Source: CALXSC01 sp964493475
GTDB lineage: Bacteria > Pseudomonadota > Alphaproteobacteria > Rickettsiales > UBA1997
Assembly: GCA_964493475.1 (NCBI GenBank)
Contig: CAZBNS010000047.1
Coordinates: 1 to 14,025, forward strand
Direction of reading: 5' to 3'
Length of the DNA stretch: 14,025 nucleotides
In this document: piece after piece, positions 6,846 to 14,025 of the stretch
Position numbering within the stretch: the first letter of the stretch is position 1
Layout: every line of letters starts with the position of its first letter
Notes under the pieces: generated by a model
What the model saw: only the letters and a program-made list of their open reading frames with translations
Told to the model about the DNA's origin: nothing
Databases searched by the model: none
Program-made: the position numbers and the translations under genes

Positions 6846-7075
6846 AAATCAACAAGGATGAATAATGAATTTCATCTAATTCAAAATTTAGATAGTTGGG
6901 ATAGATACAATAAAGCGATATCATCTATTGCTGATTTAAACACCAGAGAGGTTATAAGGCAATTCTATATTGAAGGTAAAGGATTGACTGAAATTGGATA
7001 AATCACTTGGTAAAAGAGGTGTAGCAGAGGTTAGATTGTGTTGCGGATTGAAGGAATTAGCTAAATTTTATATAA
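6846..7075 (+). pseudogene. Frameshifted remnant copy of the DUF6456-like gene
   Basis: Translation from ATG 6858 gives MNNEFHLIQNLDSWDRY and onward. It matches residues 104-150 of the 4171-4728 product at about 38 of 46 positions, then stops at TAA 6999-7001. One extra G at 6996/6997 causes this. In the +1 frame the match continues (LGKRGVAEVRLCCGLKELAKFY) at about 22 of 26 positions to about 7075. Just before the ATG, KSTR matches KSTK of the intact gene, preceded by an in-frame TAG; no trace of the first 100 residues is seen. It is therefore a 5'-truncated, frameshifted paralogue, about 20% diverged, lying on the other side of rloAB in the same orientation. The open frame after the shift runs on to TAA 7120 but is not homologous there. 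Confidence 0.8.
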
Positions 7076-7102
7076 ACAAAAAGAGTTTATTAATTTTAAA
7101 AA

Positions 7103-7132
7103 TTGACTTTTTAGTGATATAATAATTATACT
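7103..7132 (+). promoter_or_regulatory. Promoter of the hsdR-hsdMS-rexAB operon
   Basis: TTGACT (7103-7108), an 18-bp spacer and TATACT (7127-7132) form a good sigma-70-type promoter, with a start near 7139 and a leader of about 25 nt to ATG 7164. TATAAT at 7118-7123 is a better -10 but lies only 9 bp after the TTGACT, too close to be its partner. The promoter starts just past the end of the gene remnant. Confidence 0.55.
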
Positions 7133-7163
7133 AATAACTATCTTTCTGAAAAAAATATTTAAA

Positions 7164-9596
7164 ATGAATAAAGAAGCAACAGCAAGAGTTAAAATAAATA
7201 AATTACTTGAGGAAAGTGGCTGGATATTAGCCGGTAATAATTCAAACGTTACATTAGAAAGTAATATAAAAGATTTAGGTAATGATTTTGAAAAGACTGC
7301 TCATGGTTTTGCTGATTATGTATTATTGGATGATAAAAAATTTCCTTTATGTGTTTTAGAAGCCAAGAAAGAAAGTATAAATCCTTTGTCCGCAAAAGAA
7401 CAGACTAGAAATTACGCAAATAAGAATGGTGCAAGATTTATTATTTTATCAAATGGTAATGTTTCATATTTATGGGATTTAAAAGCTGGAAATCCACAAC
7501 TAATAATTAAATTTCCAACACAACAAGAACTCATGGAAAATGAAAAGTGGCAACCAAATCCAAAAGATTTAATAAGGGAAAATATAGATAAAGATTATAT
7601 CGCTTCAACACAATATTCAAATTTACAAAATGATCCAAATTGTTATAATTTTGATAAAACTAAATTGAAATTCTTAAGAGATTATCAAATCAAAGCAATC
7701 AAAAGTATTCAAAATGCTGTAGAAAATAATAAAAATCGTTTTTTATTAGAAATGGCTACAGGAACGGGTAAAACTTTAACAACCGCTGGAATTATAAAAT
7801 TATTTCTAACTACCGATAACGCAAGAAGAATTTTGTTTTTAGTTGATAGAATTGAATTAGAGAATCAAGCCGAAAGGGATTTTACTAAAACATTAGGTAA
7901 TGGTTTTAAAGTGTGTATCTATAAAGAAAACAGAGATAATTGGAACTCAGCACAAATTGTTATATCTACAATTCAAACAATGTTAAACAATGATCATTTT
8001 AAAATCTTTAAAAGGAGTGATTTTGACTTGGTAATATCAGATGAAGCTCATCGTTCTATATCTGGAAATCAAAGAGTTGTATTCGAATATTTTAATGGTT
8101 ATAAACTGGGATTAACAGCAACACCTAGAAATTACTTAAAAAATGCAGGTCATACTGATGATTGGGAAGAAAGAACATTAAGAGACACATACAACACATT
8201 CGGTTGTGAAAGTGGTGAACCGACATTTCAATATAGCTTAAATGACGGAGTAAGAGATGGTTATTTAATACCTCCCTTTGTAATTGATGCGAGAACAGAA
8301 ATAACAACAGATTTATTATCAAAAGAAGGCTACAACTTCAAAACAGTTGATGAGAATAATGAAGAAGTTGAAAAAAACTTCAAAAAAAGCGCTTTTGAAA
8401 GAAAATTCTTTTCCAATGAAACAAATTACACATTTTGCAGAACATTTTTACAAAATGCCTTGAGAGATCCTTGGACAAACGAAATTGGCAAAACTTTGTT
8501 TTTCTGTGTATCTCAAGAGCATGCTGCTAAAATTACACAGATACTGAGTGAATTAATGTCGAAAGAATATCCACAATCAGATTTTGCAATTCAAGTAACA
8601 TCACAAATTCCACAATCTCAAGATTTTACAAGACAATTCACAAAAGATGTCAATAAATTAATGGGAAAAAGCGAAGTTTTGCCAGATTATGATACCAGTA
8701 AAGCTAGAGTTTGTTGTACTGTTGGTATGATGACTACGGGTTATGATTGCGAAGATTTATTAAACATAGTTTTGTGTCGTCCAATAATGTCCCCAAGTGA
8801 ATTTATACAGATAAAAGGAAGAGGCACAAGGAAATCGGCTTTTAAATACAACAAAGAAGAAAAACCAAAAACTCAATTTTACTTATTTGATTATTTTGCT
8901 AATTGTGAATATTTTGAAAAAGATTTTAATTATAATGAAATACTTAATTTACCAAAGCAAAGTGTCGCACTAGAAATAGAAACTCCAAGAGTAGATATTA
9001 CTAATTTAAATAGATTAGAAAATTTCAGCTTAGATCCAGAAAAGATAAAAAACACTTATCAAATCGGAATAGAAGGAATGAGAATTGACCGAGAAATGTT
9101 CGGTAAAATTAAAGATGAAATAAAAAATGACGAAACCATAAAACAAAATTTTGAAAATCTAGATTTTATAAAATCATATCTTGAATCAGAAAAATTCAAC
9201 AAACCAGCTTTTTATTATAATTGGGAAAAATTAAGAAAATTATTCAAAGCCGATTACAGAGCAACTCCAAAAGAACTCATAGAATGCATTTTATTCAACA
9301 AACAATTATCAGATAAAGAAACCTTATTAAATCAAGAATTTGACAATTTTATCTTATCACAAAAAATAATTGACGAAGCTATCAACACAAAAACCTTAAA
9401 AGATTTTTTTGTTCTTTACTTGACTTCTCAAGATTTTAAAACAATCATAGACAACAAGAATTATGTTGAATTAGACGCATATATGAATTTTACAATAAAA
9501 GATTTAAAAAGCATCAGCAAATACAAAGACATAATACCAGAATATATCAAAGATAATTCTATCAATTTTGACAAGTTTAACTACATAGGGGCATAA
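7164..9596 (+). CDS. hsdR: Type I restriction enzyme, endonuclease/translocase subunit HsdR
   Basis: The product has 810 residues, the usual size for the shorter EcoEI-like (type IB) HsdR proteins. It cuts unmodified foreign DNA after ATP-driven translocation, in complex with HsdM and HsdS. The N-terminal PD-(D/E)xK nuclease shows D51 in GFADYVLLDD and E66-x-K68 in CVLEAKKE. The superfamily-2 motor follows: Walker A MATGTGKT (197-204), DEAH (293-296), LTATP (317-321) and motif VI QIKGRGTRK (549-557). The C-terminal 200 residues fit the helical domain that docks to the methylase. All key residues are present, so it should be active. ATG 7164 lacks a Shine-Dalgarno sequence but has a promoter just upstream. 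The methylase/specificity gene starts 3 bp after the stop codon. Confidence 0.92.
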   Translation: MNKEATARVKINKLLEESGWILAGNNSNVTLESNIKDLGNDFEKTAHGFADYVLLDDKKFPLCVLEAKKESINPLSAKEQTRNYANKNGARFIILSNGNVSYLWDLKAGNPQLIIKFPTQQELMENEKWQPNPKDLIRENIDKDYIASTQYSNLQNDPNCYNFDKTKLKFLRDYQIKAIKSIQNAVENNKNRFLLEMATGTGKTLTTAGIIKLFLTTDNARRILFLVDRIELENQAERDFTKTLGNGFKVCIYKENRDNWNSAQIVISTIQTMLNNDHFKIFKRSDFDLVISDEAHRSISGNQRVVFEYFNGYKLGLTATPRNYLKNAGHTDDWEERTLRDTYNTFGCESGEPTFQYSLNDGVRDGYLIPPFVIDARTEITTDLLSKEGYNFKTVDENNEEVEKNFKKSAFERKFFSNETNYTFCRTFLQNALRDPWTNEIGKTLFFCVSQEHAAKITQILSELMSKEYPQSDFAIQVTSQIPQSQDFTRQFTKDVNKLMGKSEVLPDYDTSKARVCCTVGMMTTGYDCEDLLNIVLCRPIMSPSEFIQIKGRGTRKSAFKYNKEEKPKTQFYLFDYFANCEYFEKDFNYNEILNLPKQSVALEIETPRVDITNLNRLENFSLDPEKIKNTYQIGIEGMRIDREMFGKIKDEIKNDETIKQNFENLDFIKSYLESEKFNKPAFYYNWEKLRKLFKADYRATPKELIECILFNKQLSDKETLLNQEFDNFILSQKIIDEAINTKTLKDFFVLYLTSQDFKTIIDNKNYVELDAYMNFTIKDLKSISKYKDIIPEYIKDNSINFDKFNYIGA

Positions 9597-9599
9597 AAA

Positions 9600-12026
9600 A
9601 TGGAAGGACAAATTCAAAGAAACATAAAGGATTGCAGAGACGCACTAGTTGGCAAAGTTCCAAATCCTATAGAGCAAGTTCAACAAATCACACTCGCATT
9701 AATCTACAAATTTATGTCAGATTTAGACCAACAAGTTATAGATATTGACGGTAAAGCAACATATTTTACCGAAGAATACGAAAAATATTCTTGGAACAAC
9801 CTAATGAGCCCAAGACTACAATTTCAAGAAAAATACAACCTATACAGCGAAGGCATAGACAAATTAAAAACCCACCCAAAACTCACCGATGTATTCAGAA
9901 AAGTATTCAAAGACGCATATCTACCATACAGAGATCCCGCAACTTTAGTGAATTTTTTAAGCATTATCAACAGATTTAATTACGACGACAGCGAAATACT
10001 CGGAGAAGCCTTTGAAAGCCTTCTAAACACAATGGGAAGTCAAGGCGATGCAGGACAATTCAGAACCCCAAGGCACATAATAGACTTTATTCTCGATATT
10101 ATTGAGCCAAACAAAACCGACACAATCTTAGACCCAGCATGTGGAACTGCAGGCTTCTTAATTTCAGCTTTCAAATACATAATAAAAAGCAACTTAAAAC
10201 CACAGGAAAAGCAAGCCCTCACAGAAAACATTGTTGGTTACGACATAGCACCAGTAATGGCAGAAATATCAGCTGTAAATTTATATCTACACGGTTTCAA
10301 GAATCCAAAAATATTTGAATACGACACATTAACATCTACAGACAAATGGCAAGACAAATTTGACATAATCCTCGCCAACCCACCATTTATGACCCCAAAA
10401 GGTGGAATAAAACCTCACAATTTATTTGAGCTAAAAGCAAACAGAGCCGAAGTCCTATTTAGTGAATATATTATGGAGCATTTAAAAAGTACCGGCAGAG
10501 CTGGCTTCATTGTTCCAGAAGGCATAATATTCAAATCAGAGAATGCCTACAAAACTTTAAGAAAGAACTTTATAACTCAAGGTTTATATTGTGTTGTAAG
10601 CCTACCAAGCGGAGTATTTCAGCCATACAGTGGAGTAAAAACAAGCATAATCTTCATTGACAAAAAACTAAAAGGACACAACAAAGACATTTTATTCATA
10701 AACATCAAAAACGATGGCTTTGACTTAGGTGCACAACGAAAACCAATAAAAGACAACGATTTACCACAAGCTATTGAAATAGTAAAAGAATTCAAAAATT
10801 GCATTTCAAAAGGTAATTTAGAAGAGTTCAAAAACAAAAATATAACCAATAAAAATATATCAGTTGTAAATGTTGAAGAAGTAGGAAAAGGCGGAGATTA
10901 TAATTTATCAGCGAATAGATATATTAAAGAAGATGTAAAAGATTGCAAAATAAGTCTAGTAATGTTAAGTGAAAAAATAAAATTTTTAAATAAATCAACA
11001 AGAAAAGCTGGTGATGGTTTAGAAAATGGATTATTTCCATTTTTTACATCTAGTCAAACACAAAATAAATTTTTAAATGAAGCTGATTATAAAGATGAGT
11101 GTTTAATTTTAGGTACTGGTGGTAATGCAACAGTTCATTTATCATCAAATTTTTCAACTTCTGCTGATAATTTTATTATAACTTCTTCTAATACTAATGA
11201 ATTAAATAATAAATTTTTATATTATTTTTTATTAAATAATAAATCTATATTAGAGAATGGTTTCAAAGGTATAGGTATAAAACATTTATCAAAAGAATAT
11301 TTAAACAACATTCAAATTCCACTTCCACCTTTAGAAATTCAAGAAAAAATTGTTGCAGAGATTGAAGAATACGAAAAAATCATAAATGGAGCAAAAGAGG
11401 TTGTTGATAACTGGAAACCAAAGATTGAAGTAAGTAAAGATTGGGAGATGGTAAAGCTAGATCAAATTGTAGATGTAAAAGGAGGGAAAAGAATTCCAAA
11501 AGGTAAAAATTTTTCAGAAGAAAAAACTAATTATCCTTATATAAGAGTTACAGATTTTGAAAATTTATCAATAAATCTTGATAAATTAAAATATATAAAT
11601 GAGAACATATTTAATGAAATAAAAAATTATACCATTTCAAAAAATGATATATATTTATCAATAGCTGGAACAATAGGTTTGGTTGGTACAATACCTGACG
11701 AATTAGACAACAAATCACTAACTGAAAATGCTGTAAAATTAATTATAAAAAATGATAAACAAACTAACAAAAAATATTTAGTTTATATTTTAAACATTGA
11801 TAATATACAAAATACTATTGATAATAAAACAAAATCTGTTGGCGTTCCTAAATTAAGTATATACGAAATAAAAACAATTCAAATTCCTCTTCCACCAATA
11901 GAAATTCAACAACAAATCGTTGCAAGAATTGAAGAAGAACAAAAATATATTGACGGTTGCAAAAAATTGATTGAAATTTATGAGGGAAAAATTAAAAATA
12001 CTATTAAAGAAGTAATTGAAGAATAA
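9600..12026 (+). CDS. Fused type I methyltransferase and specificity subunit (HsdM-HsdS)
   Basis: One 808-residue chain joins two normally separate subunits. Residues 1 to about 440 are HsdM, an N6-adenine methyltransferase: N-terminal helical domain, QFRTPR (153-158), AdoMet motif DPACGTAGF (178-186) and catalytic NPPF (260-263). Residues about 445-808 are HsdS, with two target-recognition domains (about 450-570 and 612-758). Each is followed by a conserved IQIPLPPxEIQ helix (571-600 and 760-789) that spaces the two half-sites. There is no frameshift between the parts, and AGGGG 8 nt before ATG 9600 is a good ribosome-binding site. With HsdR upstream this is a complete two-gene type I system. 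The HsdM part is much richer in G+C than the HsdS part, suggesting that the specificity half was acquired separately. Fused M-S proteins are also known from type IIB/IIG enzymes, but the separate HsdR favours type I. Confidence 0.9.
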   Translation: MEGQIQRNIKDCRDALVGKVPNPIEQVQQITLALIYKFMSDLDQQVIDIDGKATYFTEEYEKYSWNNLMSPRLQFQEKYNLYSEGIDKLKTHPKLTDVFRKVFKDAYLPYRDPATLVNFLSIINRFNYDDSEILGEAFESLLNTMGSQGDAGQFRTPRHIIDFILDIIEPNKTDTILDPACGTAGFLISAFKYIIKSNLKPQEKQALTENIVGYDIAPVMAEISAVNLYLHGFKNPKIFEYDTLTSTDKWQDKFDIILANPPFMTPKGGIKPHNLFELKANRAEVLFSEYIMEHLKSTGRAGFIVPEGIIFKSENAYKTLRKNFITQGLYCVVSLPSGVFQPYSGVKTSIIFIDKKLKGHNKDILFINIKNDGFDLGAQRKPIKDNDLPQAIEIVKEFKNCISKGNLEEFKNKNITNKNISVVNVEEVGKGGDYNLSANRYIKEDVKDCKISLVMLSEKIKFLNKSTRKAGDGLENGLFPFFTSSQTQNKFLNEADYKDECLILGTGGNATVHLSSNFSTSADNFIITSSNTNELNNKFLYYFLLNNKSILENGFKGIGIKHLSKEYLNNIQIPLPPLEIQEKIVAEIEEYEKIINGAKEVVDNWKPKIEVSKDWEMVKLDQIVDVKGGKRIPKGKNFSEEKTNYPYIRVTDFENLSINLDKLKYINENIFNEIKNYTISKNDIYLSIAGTIGLVGTIPDELDNKSLTENAVKLIIKNDKQTNKKYLVYILNIDNIQNTIDNKTKSVGVPKLSIYEIKTIQIPLPPIEIQQQIVARIEEEQKYIDGCKKLIEIYEGKIKNTIKEVIEE
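11310..11399 (+). repeat. First copy of the HsdS conserved spacer repeat
   Basis: These 30 codons encode residues 571-600. They are repeated at 11877-11966 (residues 760-789) with about 60% amino-acid identity and share the IQIPLPP core. Such paired conserved regions hold the two recognition domains apart, and they are known sites of domain exchange in HsdS genes. Confidence 0.7.
11877..11966 (+). repeat. Second copy of the HsdS conserved spacer repeat
   Basis: This encodes residues 760-789 of the fused protein and is the partner of the repeat at 11310-11399. The two are in direct orientation, 567 bp apart start to start. The best DNA match is at the ATTCAAATTCC end. Confidence 0.7.
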
Positions 12027-12042
12027 AATATTAAAGAACAAA

Positions 12043-12846
12043 GTGAAAAAAGATATAAATTTTACTTCATATCAATTATATATTAACAATGAAAAGTTTA
12101 ATATTAATAATAAAGAATTATTTAAAGATATATTGAATATTCCAAAAATATATAAGGAACTAAAATATAGATTGGATTATAGAGATATAAATGATAATTA
12201 TTTATTTTTATATTTTTTACATGGAAAGCAGTTTCCTTATGGACAATATATAGTTAATGATTCAATGAATATAAAACATAATCCTAAAGAAGAAACCGAT
12301 ACTGAATTAAACGAACAATTATTTATTTTTTATTGTGTTAGAGATGATATTTTGTATTTATCAAATACAAAAAAAGCAACATTTTTTATTGATTTCTTAA
12401 AGGATTATCTTTGTAAAGAAGTTATAATGAAATACATATATAAGGATATAGGTGATTTCTGCAATACTCTTAAATTTTTAGATACCGTTACTTTTTCTTC
12501 ATTGGGTAGAGATTTATTTTCCAAACAATCAGATATTAATAATAATTTAAAAGATAATTATTGTATTGGTGAGCCTGTAGAATTTGAAGTTTTAGCTAAG
12601 TATAACGAAAAATTTATACCACAAATTAAAGAAAAAATAATTAATAATTTAATTAAGAAAAAAAATAATTCCAGTGTGATAAAAAAGCTTATTATACAAG
12701 GTAAAGATGAACAGGGGTTTGTAAATATTTTTAATGCTGACAGTTTTTCTAAAAAAATAAATTTCAGTTTAAATGTTAATAATTATAGAATGTTTGAAAG
12801 CGATGATGTACTTAATAATATTAAAAAAATATTAGGTATAAATTAA
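12043..12846 (+). CDS. RexA-like protein of a RexAB-type abortive-infection pair
   Basis: The product has 267 residues from GTG 12043; the frame is open from TTG 12016, which would overlap hsdMS and give 276. Lambda RexA has 279. With the GTG start, the N-terminus (MKKDINFTSYQLY) lines up with remembered RexA (MK..F..TYR). KDEQG at 221-225, within LIIQGKDEQGFVNIF, lines up with KDEAG of RexA at nearly the same distance from the C-terminus. DDILYLSNTKKATFFIDFL also recalls the middle RexA segment. The protein is cytoplasmic with no membrane segment. RexA binds DNA, senses phage recombination intermediates and activates the RexB channel. It starts 16 bp after hsdMS and overlaps the next gene by one base. 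The call rests on length, partner and short matches from memory, not a search. No ATG or strong Shine-Dalgarno marks the start. Confidence 0.5.
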   Translation: MKKDINFTSYQLYINNEKFNINNKELFKDILNIPKIYKELKYRLDYRDINDNYLFLYFLHGKQFPYGQYIVNDSMNIKHNPKEETDTELNEQLFIFYCVRDDILYLSNTKKATFFIDFLKDYLCKEVIMKYIYKDIGDFCNTLKFLDTVTFSSLGRDLFSKQSDINNNLKDNYCIGEPVEFEVLAKYNEKFIPQIKEKIINNLIKKKNNSSVIKKLIIQGKDEQGFVNIFNADSFSKKINFSLNVNNYRMFESDDVLNNIKKILGIN

Positions 12847-13289
12847 TGAATAGTCTTAATAAAAAAATATTAATAATTATAGTGTGTTTTATTAATTCAT
12901 TTATGTTAATATTTTTTCAAAATCAATTGTACAGTATAGAACTGTTTAACAAAGATACTATTGATAATATAATTACTTTTTTATCAATAATTATTGGTTT
13001 TCAAACTTCTTCTTTTGCGATATTATTTAATTCAAAAATTATTTCTGATTTATATAATGAATTTGATGAAGTTGATAAAACAATGACAAAAAAACATATT
13101 GTCAAAAATACCTTTCAAATGTCATTTTTTTATTTGCTATCTTCGGTTATATATCTGGTAGTATTTAGTAAACATTTTTTTATTTTTGTAAATAATATTA
13201 TAATAATTAATATATTGATAGTTAATTGCTTTTTATTATATAAATGTAACGATTATTTGTATAAAATATTTATGAAAGAAAAATCATAA
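12846..13289 (+). CDS. RexB-like four-helix inner-membrane protein
   Basis: This is a 147-residue membrane protein; lambda RexB has 144. Predicted helices lie at about 8-24, 41-61, 92-108 and 111-132, with a charged cytoplasmic loop (SKIISDLYNEFDEVDKTMTKKH, 63-84) between the second and third. RexB has the same layout: an early helix, a second helix preceded by LSSYAG and ended by a short basic turn, a charged loop, then a helical pair. Here FLSIIIGFQTSSFAILFNSK occupies that second-helix position. RexB is an ion channel that depolarises the membrane when activated by RexA, stopping phage growth. ATG 12846 overlaps the TAA of the RexA-like gene (TAATG), so translation is coupled. Other small membrane effectors remain possible, but the pairing and sizes favour RexB. 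Confidence 0.5.
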   Translation: MNSLNKKILIIIVCFINSFMLIFFQNQLYSIELFNKDTIDNIITFLSIIIGFQTSSFAILFNSKIISDLYNEFDEVDKTMTKKHIVKNTFQMSFFYLLSSVIYLVVFSKHFFIFVNNIIIINILIVNCFLLYKCNDYLYKIFMKEKS

Positions 13290-13613
13290 ATAAAAAATAG
13301 AAAAGTATTAATTACATAATTATTCACTACTATTAATAAACTCAACCAACTCATAACAATTAGTCTTATTATGTCTAAGTTTATATAGTTTTTTGTTCCT
13401 TTAAAAAGTCATAGTGTTTAATTATTATTTTTGATATTATTTATAATAATATAAGTATAATTGTATGGAAAGTATAATTATTTTGAAATTTTAGTAGATA
13501 ACTAAAAATAATATATTTTTATAAAGAAAGCCAATCAATAGCTTGTTGAAATAGCTCGACTAGATACTAATAACGATTAATTATCAGAACATAATTAATA
13601 ATATATAAAAATA
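13290..13613. other. Non-coding stretch after the defence operon
   Basis: I see no convincing gene in these 324 bp. They contain an AT-only inverted repeat (13421-13428 with 13443-13450), which could be a weak terminator for the operon upstream. They also contain two direct copies of AAGTATAATT (13453-13462 and 13470-13479, period 17 bp) and the inverted repeat before the next gene. On the minus strand about 15 codons ending at 13525 or so read like a protein C-terminus (LVELFQQAIDWLSL), with a stop just before them; this may be a gene remnant or chance. Confidence 0.45.
13576..13599. promoter_or_regulatory. Inverted repeat upstream of the 13614 gene
   Basis: Perfect 9-bp arms ATTAATTAT (13576-13584) and ATAATTAAT (13591-13599) surround CAGAAC. 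TATATAA (13602-13608) and ATG 13614 follow. The arrangement is the same as in front of the sigma-factor gene at 1144-1183, although the arm sequences differ. It may be an operator next to a -10 box with a leaderless or near-leaderless transcript. Confidence 0.4.
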
Positions 13614-13976
13614 ATGAAATCTACCAATTCAGCAATTCAAAAAGAACCAGATATCTTAATTGAAATTAATATCAAAGATAAAAATGATATTGAAACAAAA
13701 TATGAAATTAACTCTGAAACTTTTAGAGTTATAGAATGTGCTATTTTACATAATCAAGGAATAATTAATCTTTGTAGTGAAAAAGAAATCATTATTTCAT
13801 TAATTAATGCTGGAATAGTAATAAGAAAAAATGACTTACTATTTATAAGCGAAATTATGCAAGACATTTTTAAATATATTTTAAGATATAAGTCAGAAAC
13901 TGGTAATATATTTTTAAGTGATAGCGCTGAATATAAAACGATAACTTGGTTTAGTCTTGGATTAAAATTAAAATAA
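13614..13976 (+). CDS. Uncharacterised 120-residue protein
   Basis: I do not recognise it. The product is soluble, slightly acidic to neutral, with no signal peptide or membrane helix. The N-terminal third is strand-like and charged (DILIEINIKDKNDIETKYEIN). The middle is helical (ETFRVIECAILHNQGIINLC) with two cysteines that are not in a metal-binding pattern, and the end contains SEIMQDIFKYILRYKS and TITWFSLGLKLK. No Shine-Dalgarno precedes ATG 13614; TATATAA six bases upstream suggests a leaderless message. It is separated from the RexB-like gene by 324 bp, so it is probably its own transcription unit. Codon use is as AT-rich as its neighbours. A small accessory gene of the island is as much as can be said. 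Confidence 0.5.
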   Translation: MKSTNSAIQKEPDILIEINIKDKNDIETKYEINSETFRVIECAILHNQGIINLCSEKEIIISLINAGIVIRKNDLLFISEIMQDIFKYILRYKSETGNIFLSDSAEYKTITWFSLGLKLK

Positions 13977-13993
13977 TTAAAAAAAGTACTTCC

Positions 13994-14018
13994 ATAATAA
14001 ACATTTTAGTTTTATTAT
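13994..14018. terminator. Possible weak AT-only hairpin after the last gene
   Basis: The arms ATAATAAA (13994-14001) and TTTATTAT (14011-14018) flank a 9-nt loop, 18 bp after the stop codon at 13976. The stem has no G-C pair and no T-run follows on the plus strand, so a real terminator is doubtful. Confidence 0.2.
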
Positions 14019-14025
14019 AAAAATA

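Noticed and set aside
7103..7123. TTGACT with TATAAT at 7118-7123 as the hsdR promoter
   Set aside because: The spacing is only 9 bp; TATACT at 7127-7132 gives a normal 18-bp spacing.
1085..13350. AACTCAACCA near 1085 and near 13340 as attachment-site repeats
   Set aside because: The shared stretch is about 10 bp with no extended similarity, no integrase gene and no tRNA, so chance is the simpler reading.
13453..13479. Iterons of a replication origin
   Set aside because: Only two copies of a 10-bp AT-rich repeat are present, with no DnaA box nearby.
13515..13560. Minus-strand remnant ending LVELFQQAIDWLSL
   Set aside because: Only about 15 codons are open before a stop, too short to assign to any gene; kept only as a remark in the spacer entry.

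Overview
The window is about 14 kb of very AT-rich bacterial DNA. It holds 13 genes and one broken gene copy. All 12 genes whose stop codon is visible end in TAA (11) or TAG (1). Typical -35/-10 promoters can be read at several starts, and there is no tRNA, rRNA, CRISPR array, transposase or integrase. The lineage cannot be fixed from this piece. The resemblance of the 4171-4728 protein to DUF6456, as I remember that family, and the DnaA-N/HTH gene pair suggest an AT-rich alphaproteobacterium, at low confidence.

Left edge (1-968, minus strand): the N-terminal part of a Ppx/GppA-type phosphatase gene. An in-frame TGA at codon 41 interrupts it, and its 3' end lies outside the window. Region 1183-4728 (plus strand) is a compact phage- or plasmid-like module. 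It encodes a small sigma-70-like factor, an uncharacterised protein, a helix-turn-helix replication-type protein with a long coiled coil, a small protein carrying a DnaA domain-I-like fold but no AAA+ motor, and a small basic protein with a DUF6456-like C-terminus. The last four genes are tightly spaced and form one operon behind a good promoter at 1816-1845.

Region 4725-13289 is a defence island. First comes a minus-strand RloA/RloB (AbiL-like) pair: an AAA ATPase and a Toprim-like RloB protein. A frameshifted second copy (6846-7075) of the 3' part of the 4171-4728 gene follows, so the pair sits between two direct repeats of that gene end. Next is a plus-strand operon of hsdR, a fused hsdM-hsdS gene, and two further genes. 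Those two match phage lambda RexA and RexB in length, order, membrane topology and some sequence. The gaps in this operon are 3 nt, 16 nt and a 1-nt overlap, so restriction and the RexAB-like abortive-infection pair should be made from one transcript.

Right edge (13290-14025): about 320 bp without a convincing gene, then an unrecognised 120-residue protein. Its start region (inverted repeat, TATATAA, ATG) resembles that of the sigma-factor gene. The strongest candidates for something little described are the RexAB-like pair embedded in a type I restriction operon, the repeat-flanked RloAB cassette, and the motor-less DnaA-N protein of the replication module.
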